A stretch of 64,000 nt of DNA from Methanosarcinaceae archaeon (GTDB lineage Archaea; Halobacteriota; Methanosarcinia; Methanosarcinales; Methanosarcinaceae). Below the pieces are notes generated by a model, which saw only the letters and a list, made by a program, of their open reading frames with translations, searched no databases and was not told where the DNA came from. This document shows, piece after piece, positions 57,674-64,000 of this stretch. The stretch spans positions 124,001 through 188,000 of the forward strand of contig JAIPUR010000001.1 of NCBI GenBank assembly GCA_020055655.1, written 5' to 3'. The position numbers were made by a program, and so were the translations under genes. How positions within the stretch are numbered: the stretch's first letter is position 1; each line of letters begins with the position of its first letter.

Positions 57674-59722
57674 TCACCGGAGAAGGAACTGATTGTGATT
57701 TACTTTGTCATCGAATCCCTCTTCTGGCGGATAGGCAATTATAAGGTTACCTTTGAAGAACGTAGTAATACGTCTTGGCAGTACCTGCAATATCGGATGC
57801 CAGCCAATAGTATCACGGCGAGTACTTGCAATTATGATCAACTCATTTTTATTTTCACCTTTTGAATCCAGAGACTTTATAAGAACATCCCATCCTTCCA
57901 CCTTTTCAAATGTGATGGATATTTCAGAACCTGGGCCGGTGAAAAAATCCTTATATTCCACAGGGTCAGAGCCAAATACAATAGCATGCACATGTGCCGA
58001 TGTATGTTCAGCTATCTTTTTTACAGTATCTGCTACGGAACAAAAACCTGAATTATGGCCCATACCGTTGGGAATTATAAGAGTAATTCTTCGTGTGTTG
58101 CATAAGGGATTTCTGATCATTGAGATAATAACAAGTTTTTTAATCCCTCTTATTATCTGATCTGTGGCAGAACCAATAATACTTTCCTTTGGAGAGTGAA
58201 CACCATCCCAGCCCATCACAACAGTTGATATCCTATTCTCAAGAACTGCTCCCATTATACCTGAAGCTATGTTATGGTTAATACGCACATGAGTATTTAC
58301 AGGAACTTCAGCACAAGCTGCATAATTAATGGAATCCAGAAGCATTTTCTCTGCTTCTGCTAGCTTTTTTTCAGAGTTACCAGAATCATGTTTTACAACA
58401 GAAAGTACATGCAACGGTTCACTGGATCTTTTCTCCCGGATCATTAAGGCCAAGTCCATTAAAAGTTGCTTGTAAGTAGATCTTGTCGAAAATGAAACAA
58501 GTATGCGAGAATCTTCTTGTGGAACATGGCATGTGATACTCTCTGCAAGGGATAACCTCTTACCATACATCTCTACAACCTGAGGACTAACTATCCCGAC
58601 AAATAGTATCATTATCATTACGGCGTTTATGAGACTCTCATTGAAAAGGCCAGCTTCAAAACCCACAAGCACAATTGCAAGTGCAGCAGCAGCATGCCCA
58701 ATGGACAGACCGAACATGCTCATTATCTGATTCTTATCATAGCCATAAAATTTCCCTGCAATCCAGGAAGCTCCAAATTTTCCAGTGAGCATAGCACCTA
58801 TCATCCAGAAGGCCACAGTGAGTTCTTTTCCTCCTTCAAATAAAGACTGGATGTTTGTAAGCATTCCTACTGAAAAAAGGAAGAAGGGTATGAACAATAC
58901 GTTTCCAGCGAACTCTATTCTGTTCATGAGTGGACTTGTATTTGGAATTAGACGGTTAAGTAAAAGCCCTGCCAGGAATGATCCAATAATAGGTTCAATT
59001 CCTGCAATTTCTGCAAGAAATGCAAGTATAAATGCTATAGATAGCACAAAAAGAAATTCAAAGTAAGTCTCATCTGTTAGTTTACTGAAGAACCATCGTG
59101 CAATACGAGGAACAATAAGTAAGGATCCTACAAAGAAAACTGTAATCCCTAATAACAATCTTGCCCAGAAGAAGAAATCAAGGCTTCCCTCCAGAGAAGA
59201 AGTCACAACTGCAAGGATCATCAGAGTCATTGTATCAGTGAGCAAAGTGGCTCCAATGGCTGCAGTAATGGCCTCATTGTTTACAATGCCAAGTTTCTTG
59301 ATAACAGGATATGCAAGTAAGGTTTGTGAAGCAAAGACGGAAGCAAAAAGGAGAGCTTCAATGAAGGGTAGATCCAATAAAAAATATCCAACCGCAGTCC
59401 CTGCAACCTGTGGAATTAAGAATGATAAGGCACCAAAGACCAGACTCCTATCTATCTTCTCAATAAACTTGTTAATATTGATCTCCAGGCCTGCTATGAA
59501 CATAAGATAAACAATACCTATCTCACCAAGAAGCACAATAGTCTCGTCCCTCTCAAGTATGTGCAACGCATTTGGTCCTATCAATGCACCGGCAAGGATT
59601 ACACCTATCATCCCCGGTAATCTGAATGATTTGAATAAAAGAGGTGCTATAAGGAACACAAGCATTGATAAAGCAAAGATCAATATAGGTTCATGCAAAG
59701 GAAGTGTGGGGATCATATTCAT
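57674..59722 (-). CDS. CPA2-family cation:proton antiporter with Usp-like tail
   Basis: 682 residues: about 12 membrane helices in the first 385, with family blocks GVILAGALIGPNALHIL and GSFLAGLLLNRL, then a cytoplasmic tail of nearly 290 residues with two universal-stress-protein-like segments (ILVSFSTRSTYKQLLMDLAL and a second starting RRITLIIPNGMGHNSGF). Probably Na+/H+ or K+/H+ exchange under nucleotide control. Differs from the Kef protein at 18-20 kb, which ends in RCK. Start ATG 59722 with AGAGAGA before it. Confidence 0.88.
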   Translation of the reverse strand: MNMIPTLPLHEPILIFALSMLVFLIAPLLFKSFRLPGMIGVILAGALIGPNALHILERDETIVLLGEIGIVYLMFIAGLEININKFIEKIDRSLVFGALSFLIPQVAGTAVGYFLLDLPFIEALLFASVFASQTLLAYPVIKKLGIVNNEAITAAIGATLLTDTMTLMILAVVTSSLEGSLDFFFWARLLLGITVFFVGSLLIVPRIARWFFSKLTDETYFEFLFVLSIAFILAFLAEIAGIEPIIGSFLAGLLLNRLIPNTSPLMNRIEFAGNVLFIPFFLFSVGMLTNIQSLFEGGKELTVAFWMIGAMLTGKFGASWIAGKFYGYDKNQIMSMFGLSIGHAAAALAIVLVGFEAGLFNESLINAVMIMILFVGIVSPQVVEMYGKRLSLAESITCHVPQEDSRILVSFSTRSTYKQLLMDLALMIREKRSSEPLHVLSVVKHDSGNSEKKLAEAEKMLLDSINYAACAEVPVNTHVRINHNIASGIMGAVLENRISTVVMGWDGVHSPKESIIGSATDQIIRGIKKLVIISMIRNPLCNTRRITLIIPNGMGHNSGFCSVADTVKKIAEHTSAHVHAIVFGSDPVEYKDFFTGPGSEISITFEKVEGWDVLIKSLDSKGENKNELIIIASTRRDTIGWHPILQVLPRRITTFFKGNLIIAYPPEEGFDDKVNHNQFLLR

Positions 59723-59831
59723 TCTCTCTGATTATGTACATTTATTGGATGAAAAAGTATACAATCTAAAAATGTGATGATATCCTTAATAGTTATGGAT
59801 ATAAGTTCCTGATGCTTTTGAAAACACGATG

Positions 59832-60122
59832 TTAATCATAATATTGATCTTCCATCTTCTTCAAAACTTCTTTCCCTTTGGCATTTAATATGTATTTTTT
59901 CCAGGTGGCTTTTTCAGGAGTTAAACATTTTATCAAATCTTTATCTTCAAGCTCCTTCAAAGCACGGCTGATATTTTGTGTTGACCTATGTGTTTCGTGG
60001 GCAATGTCAGAAGCTTTGATGATAGTGTGATCCTTCATAGCTTCCATAAGTACCAGACGACGATCGACACTTACGACCCATAAGAGCAGTTCATCAATTG
60101 AATTTTCTTTTTGATTTTCCAT
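59832..60122 (-). CDS. Winged-helix regulator downstream of purC
   Basis: 96 residues from ATG 60122 (MENQKENSIDEL), chosen since GAGG lies 8 bases upstream; a TTG at 60155 is in frame. Helix-turn-helix IKASDIAHETHRSTQNISRAL and wing TWKKYILNAKGKEVL. Probably a MarR/ArsR-like DNA-binding protein. 36 bases after purC on the same strand, so likely co-transcribed and possibly regulating purine genes (inference). Confidence 0.8.
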   Translation of the reverse strand: MENQKENSIDELLLWVVSVDRRLVLMEAMKDHTIIKASDIAHETHRSTQNISRALKELEDKDLIKCLTPEKATWKKYILNAKGKEVLKKMEDQYYD

Positions 60123-60158
60123 TGCGATTTCCTCTATATAAGTGTCTAATGTCAACTT

Positions 60159-60926
60159 TCACATATTCATATTATGTAGCTTATTATATAATTCATTATA
60201 GGCAAGATTCAGGTCGCCATTGTTTTTTCTGAATACGTCTTTGTCGAGACTGGATATAACCCCGTTATCAAAATCATCTTTTTTCCAAAAACGACATCCA
60301 TCAGGAGTTCCCACTTCATCAGCAAGAACAATATTACCATCAGAAGTTCTTCCATACTCTACCTTGAAATCTGCTAGAATTATACCACTAGTAGCTAATT
60401 CATGGCTCATTATTTCATTTATTCTCTTTGTAAGATCTTCTATATATTTAATTTCCTCTTTGCTTAGCCACCCATTTGATATAATTTCATCTGTGTTTAC
60501 AGGTCGATCCACTATTTCGAACTTAGTAGTAAAGTCAATCATTCCACCAGGTATCAGTGAACCTTCTTTTGGTTCCACATCTTCGGGAATTAGATTGTCG
60601 CCTGCTTCATATCGGCGCAAAAGAGAACCTGCCACATAGTTTCTCCAAATAACCTCTACAGGTACTATGTCCAGGCGCTTGACAATCATACTTGTTGATG
60701 TTGGGCATTCAATATAATGAGTGGGTATGCCACTATTTTCTAAAATTTTAAACCAGTACTCTGCTACTTTGCACGTAATCTCTCCCTTTTCATGGCATTC
60801 TGATTTTTTCTTTCCATCAAAAGCAGTTACTCGATCAGTAAACTCAAAAAGGAGGGTGTCGATGGATTTTTCATAAACGTCCTTGGCTTTTCCAGAAAAA
60901 ATGTATGCTGTTTTTTCTTGTTGCAT
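60159..60926 (-). CDS. purC: SAICAR synthetase
   Basis: 255 residues. IFSGKAKDVYEKS, DRVTAFDGKKKSECHEKGEI, PVEVIWRNYVAGSLLRRYEAG and ADFKVEYGR are family blocks. Joins CAIR and aspartate in purine synthesis, the step after PurE. AAGGT lies just before the ATG at 60926. Confidence 0.96.
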   Translation of the reverse strand: MQQEKTAYIFSGKAKDVYEKSIDTLLFEFTDRVTAFDGKKKSECHEKGEITCKVAEYWFKILENSGIPTHYIECPTSTSMIVKRLDIVPVEVIWRNYVAGSLLRRYEAGDNLIPEDVEPKEGSLIPGGMIDFTTKFEIVDRPVNTDEIISNGWLSKEEIKYIEDLTKRINEIMSHELATSGIILADFKVEYGRTSDGNIVLADEVGTPDGCRFWKKDDFDNGVISSLDKDVFRKNNGDLNLAYNELYNKLHNMNM

Positions 60927-60986
60927 ACCTTATAGAAAAAAGCTCATGGTTTAAATAATTTATCATAATCTCTCATATGTTTGAAC

Positions 60987-61038
60987 CGAGGGCCTACTTG
61001 CAAACATTAAGAGATGCTGGGCCTTGTAGAAACCCTCG
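60987..61038. other. Possible structured element in spacer
   Basis: In the 240-base gap upstream of purC, CGAGGG (60987-60992) can pair with CCCTCG (61033-61038), with CTAC/GTAG inside. No gene is seen in the gap. RNA or operator role unknown. Confidence 0.25.
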
Positions 61039-61165
61039 ATATTCAGGCAAACTGAAGTTAACACTATTTACAACATACTTCCGAGCTTTCATATATTTGT
61101 AAATATTACCAGATCGGTATTGATTTTGACAGGTTTCCACAGAGCCTAAAAAGGTATTATAGTGC

Positions 61166-61357
61166 TTATTCATCGTGATCAACGTGTGAGTAGAAGCATC
61201 TTTTTGGAGTGCATACCGCATCTTCTGATTTGAGCTTCTTGAGCACCTTGCTTACTTCCTTTGTGTCAAGCTCTGTGGCTTCTGCAATTTCTCCAGGTCT
61301 CATTGGTTTTCCTGCATCTTTAAGTGCATTAAGTACTTTTTCTTGATTATCTATCAC
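61166..61357 (-). CDS. Small winged-helix protein
   Basis: 63 residues: VLNALKDAGKPMRPGEIAEA and DTKEVSKVLKKLKSEDAV form one HTH with minimal wing, ending CTPKRCFYSHVDHDE. The compact type is common in methanogens as DNA-binding protein. GTG at 61357 with GGAG eight bases upstream. 15 bases after the HIT gene, in the same transcript. Confidence 0.8.
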   Translation of the reverse strand: MIDNQEKVLNALKDAGKPMRPGEIAEATELDTKEVSKVLKKLKSEDAVCTPKRCFYSHVDHDE

Positions 61358-61372
61358 AATTTAATCTCCTGT

Positions 61373-61792
61373 TTATTTTTCAAAATGATTGCTGATACTG
61401 TCTGCCAGTTCAGCAAGATTATCTCGATCCGCTTTTGTTTCCACAATGGTGTTCATGGAGCCGCCTTTGTCATTATCACGCCTTGGTATGATGTGAACAT
61501 GGACGTGTTGTACTGTCTGCCCGGCAATTTCTCCATTGTTCATTCCGATGTTCATGGCTTCCAGAGCAAGCGCTCTTTCAATTAATTTTGCAACCTTGTT
61601 CACAGAAGAAAAAAAGCTTGCAGCATGCTTCTCATCCATGTCAGTAAAGCGGGCAAAGTGCTGCTTGGGAAGAACTATGGTATGGCCTTCTGAACAAGGA
61701 TAGATATCCAGAAAAGCGTAAACAAAGTCATCTTCATAGACTTTATGGGAAGAAATTTCCCCAGCTACTATTTTGCAGAATAAACAATCCAT
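61373..61792 (-). CDS. HIT-family nucleotide hydrolase
   Basis: 139 residues: N-terminal zinc-binding CLFCKIVAGE, DIYPCSEGHTIVLPKQH, and the histidine triad QHVHVHIIPR. Hydrolyses nucleoside phosphoramidates or dinucleotides; the natural substrate is unknown. ATG 61792 is chosen as GGTGA lies 5 bases upstream (a GTG at 61801 belongs to that site). Confidence 0.93.
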   Translation of the reverse strand: MDCLFCKIVAGEISSHKVYEDDFVYAFLDIYPCSEGHTIVLPKQHFARFTDMDEKHAASFFSSVNKVAKLIERALALEAMNIGMNNGEIAGQTVQHVHVHIIPRRDNDKGGSMNTIVETKADRDNLAELADSISNHFEK

Positions 61793-61954
61793 ATGTGTCA
61801 CCGATTTTCCTTAGGTGATACGATTATTTATTTATTCTGATAGTAAGCAATACCATGTTCATCATAATAATATATATAGTGTGATGAACATGATAGTTTT
61901 ATAGCTTGCATATTTAGTCGTAAATGACAATATGGATCTGAACATTCAGAATAT

Positions 61955-62608
61955 ATGCTCTTTGGAGTTGTCATCATCAGTATATTTGCATTTACTAATA
62001 CTTCACTTGCGGGATTTGTAGAAATGGCCGGAGATGAATTAGATGATATCATTGAGCAAGATGCAAAAACATCTTCCTCATTTGAAAATGAAAGAACCAC
62101 TAGTACAAAGGTTCTAAGGCAATCCAATTCAGGCACCATTTATACTTCTAACTCAAATCCTGATCAGAATTCGGATAATCAACAGGATTCTAAAGATTCC
62201 AATGAGCAAAATGTAAGTTCAAAAATACCGGAAAAAGATCTATATATCGATCTGAAGCGTTACACATCAAAATACAACAGTGGAATAAATGAAGTTCCTG
62301 AACTTGTGAAAAGTATTGCAGGAAACGATATTATAGTTCTTGAGATATTAACTAATGATAATAAGATCCTGAAGATTAAAGCCGTTACAAAAAAAGGCTT
62401 CGTCAAGGAATTCCGGGAAGTTCCTACATTACGTGGAACTTATTCCACAGTATCAGTCTCATCAAATGAGAGATGTATAAGGGCTTTAATTTCCAGTTAT
62501 GATCCCATGGGGAAGTTGTCAGCTTCCCTCAATAGTGGTGATATTGAGATCGAATGCAAGGGATTTTTGAAGAAGGCTGCTGTTTCTGCATTAAAAAATC
62601 TTGCGTGA
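61955..62608 (+). CDS. Secreted or membrane-anchored protein, unknown
   Basis: 217 residues: hydrophobic N-terminus (LFGVVIISIFAFTNTSLAG) as signal or anchor, a Ser/Asn/Asp/Gln-rich linker (about 38-90), then a folded domain of about 125 residues with mixed alpha/beta pattern (DLYIDLKRYTSKYNSG, IVLEILTNDNKILKIKAV, ERCIRALISSYDP). Family not recognised. No ribosome binding site at the ATG; ATATATATAG at about 61866-61876 may be the TATA box. Convergent with the beta-helix gene. Confidence 0.65.
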   Translation: MLFGVVIISIFAFTNTSLAGFVEMAGDELDDIIEQDAKTSSSFENERTTSTKVLRQSNSGTIYTSNSNPDQNSDNQQDSKDSNEQNVSSKIPEKDLYIDLKRYTSKYNSGINEVPELVKSIAGNDIIVLEILTNDNKILKIKAVTKKGFVKEFREVPTLRGTYSTVSVSSNERCIRALISSYDPMGKLSASLNSGDIEIECKGFLKKAAVSALKNLA

Positions 62609-62638
62609 ATGATATATCCACACAAGATAGAACTCATA

Positions 62639-64000
62639 TTATTTTTGATAGTTTTCTGCAAACTGAACAAAATCGATGAAATCGACATCACAATCATTTT
62701 CAAAGTCGAATATCACACAGTATTTACTATCATCGATCATAGAATTATAGGATGCTGCAAACTTCACAAAGTCAATAAAATCAACATCTGAATCGCGGTC
62801 AAAATCTCCTTTGTATGAGCACGTACTTTCATATAGGGGAAACATATCGCTATCCATTCCAGTAATAAGGTAAGGGATATCGCATATTCCATTGTCATCT
62901 ATATCTTCACAATCTTGACTGTATCCTGTCCTGTAAGGTTCTGACCAGAAATTTCCTCCTACAAAATCACCATTTACAATATTCTTTTCTTCATGCAGAT
63001 CTGTATTCCATAGATTTCCAAAATTATTCCCTTCAAAAGCAACGTTTATCAGATTGTGAAAATAATTGTTGTATATCAGGTTATTACTCGAATAGATTAT
63101 TCTTATTCCATTTGAACTACTAACAAGGAAATTTCCATTTATGGAATTATCATCTGATTCCTGAATTCCGATTCCTGAATCTTTATTGTGAAAAATCTGG
63201 TTCCCAATAATATCATTTAAATCTGAATTTGTCATATATATCCCAAAAGCAGGTTTTCTTTTATCATCAAATGATGTATCAGGCATATTTTCAGATACTG
63301 AATTATTCATCAATTGATTTTCATCGGAATATCTCATGAAAATCCCATTGTAGTAATTTGAATCAGCCACATTTTCAGAAAGAATATTAGAATTTACAGA
63401 TCGTAGATATATACCTGAATTTTTGTTAAAACTTGCACTATTGTTCTTCAATTTGTTTTCATTGGAATCTGTGTAGAATGCAATTCCATAACGATGATTT
63501 GAATTTGCATTATTGTAAGTGAGCACATTGCCACTTGACCTGTAAAGGTAAATTCCGTCCCTATTTGCACTAAGAGTGTTATTTACAATCTCATTCTTAC
63601 TAGATGAACTAAATAAAATACCAGCACCCCAATTTTTTTTTATGGTGTTTGAGTTCAGCATGTTATCATTGGAATTATTAAGAGATATTCCATTACCATT
63701 GACATTTCTGAACATATTATTCATTTCGAGTGTATTAAGATGAGAATCGTAAAGTATGATGCCTTCATAATTTCCTGTAAATCTGTTCTTGCTGATCATA
63801 CATGAATTAGATGATTCCAGAAAAAGGCCTGCTATCCTATCATCCCAACTACAATTAATTGCTCCTTCAATGCTAAGTCCTTCAATGTTGACAGAATCGG
63901 AACTTATATGAAACGTATGGTCACTTTCATTAGCAGCTTTTACTATAGTATCACTGTAATTTCCACTTTCTGACATTATAGTCACTTTTTTATCAACATC
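62639..64000 (-). CDS. Parallel beta-helix (NosD-type) surface protein with dockerin-like end, partial
   Basis: The visible 453 codons run off the right edge, the start lying outside (residues DVDKK precede the first in-window GTG at 63985). Some 14 repeats of about 23 residues (for example NNTLSANRDGIYLYRSSGN, NNSASFNKNSGIYLRSVNSN) form a right-handed beta-helix of the NosD/CASH type, followed by a short domain with CEDIDDNGICDIPY and two Ca-binding dockerin-like loops (DFDRDSDVDFIDFVKFA and DFENDCDVDFIDFVQFA). Probably exported and surface-bound, for polysaccharide or S-layer interaction (inference). No signal peptide visible because the 5' end is missing. Confidence 0.85.
   Translation of the reverse strand, partial: DVDKKVTIMSESGNYSDTIVKAANESDHTFHISSDSVNIEGLSIEGAINCSWDDRIAGLFLESSNSCMISKNRFTGNYEGIILYDSHLNTLEMNNMFRNVNGNGISLNNSNDNMLNSNTIKKNWGAGILFSSSSKNEIVNNTLSANRDGIYLYRSSGNVLTYNNANSNHRYGIAFYTDSNENKLKNNSASFNKNSGIYLRSVNSNILSENVADSNYYNGIFMRYSDENQLMNNSVSENMPDTSFDDKRKPAFGIYMTNSDLNDIIGNQIFHNKDSGIGIQESDDNSINGNFLVSSSNGIRIIYSSNNLIYNNYFHNLINVAFEGNNFGNLWNTDLHEEKNIVNGDFVGGNFWSEPYRTGYSQDCEDIDDNGICDIPYLITGMDSDMFPLYESTCSYKGDFDRDSDVDFIDFVKFAASYNSMIDDSKYCVIFDFENDCDVDFIDFVQFAENYQK

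Noticed and set aside
60994-61221. 75-codon minus-strand frame overlapping the small winged-helix gene
   Set aside because: It overlaps a better supported gene in another frame and contains the GC-rich hairpin.
61828-62139. 103-codon minus-strand frame opposite the secreted protein
   Set aside because: It crosses the promoter and signal-peptide region of a more plausible plus-strand gene and has a non-protein-like composition.
62990-63960. Repeated Asn-rich segments as a possible DNA repeat array or CRISPR
   Set aside because: The periodicity is at protein level (beta-helix repeats of about 23 residues) with varying bases; there are no constant repeats with unique spacers.

Overview
The window comes from a methanogenic archaeon, most likely a Methanosarcinaceae member of the methylotrophic type (Methanolobus, Methanococcoides or Methanomethylovorans like). 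Evidence seen: formylmethanofuran:H4MPT formyltransferase (ftr), an FmdE-family protein, a four-subunit archaeal pyruvate:ferredoxin oxidoreductase (porGDAB), IorAB, the archaeal purine enzyme PurP, archaeal PEP carboxylase, a FilR1/MRP-type domain, archaeal TATA boxes, GGTGA/GGAG ribosome binding sites and moderately AT-rich DNA. The species call is inference. No rRNA, tRNA or CRISPR array was recognised.

Layout. 1-4.1 kb: truncated unknown gene, bacterial-type lon and a marR gene that share a nearly identical 20-bp palindrome in their promoters, then a J-domain protein. 4.3-8.1 kb: operon fumarase/aspartase-frdA-frdB. 8.4-14.3 kb: small unknown proteins, a broken cupin gene, FmdE, an amino-acid permease, an orphan two-gene cassette, a FilR1-like domain without its HTH, and a DUF21 pseudogene. 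14.5-16.6 kb: katG, GC-rich and probably acquired. 17-26 kb: CDGSH protein, Kef-type K+/H+ antiporter with its oxidoreductase partner, class II ribonucleotide reductase, and a patch with an IS relic, a truncated transposase and an intact ISH3-like transposase.

26-38.8 kb: secreted S1-type serine protease followed by a stand-alone copy of its pro-domain bearing a PGF-CTERM sorting tail; ftr, with five 11-bp repeats upstream of its TATA box; membrane proteins, a PAS-GAF histidine kinase, a voltage-gated-type K+ channel, DNA polymerase IV, a GNAT protein, a Vms1/baeRF-like release factor, DUF4346 and a methyltransferase. 38.8-46.4 kb: ferredoxin-tailed aldo/keto reductase, SulP transporter, DUF3303, endonuclease III and porGDAB.

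46.5-61.8 kb: a compact operon ppcA-carA-carB-(Cam-like gamma carbonic anhydrase)-purP, with purE divergent; two of its enzymes consume bicarbonate and PurE handles CO2. Then iorAB, a CPA2 antiporter with Usp-like tail, purC with a winged-helix gene, and HIT with a small winged-helix gene. The right edge holds a secreted protein and a parallel beta-helix/dockerin protein running off the window. Metabolically, Por makes pyruvate, PEP carboxylase makes oxaloacetate, and fumarase/fumarate reductase could extend a reductive TCA arm to succinate, while CarAB, PurE, PurC and PurP feed pyrimidine, arginine and purine synthesis.
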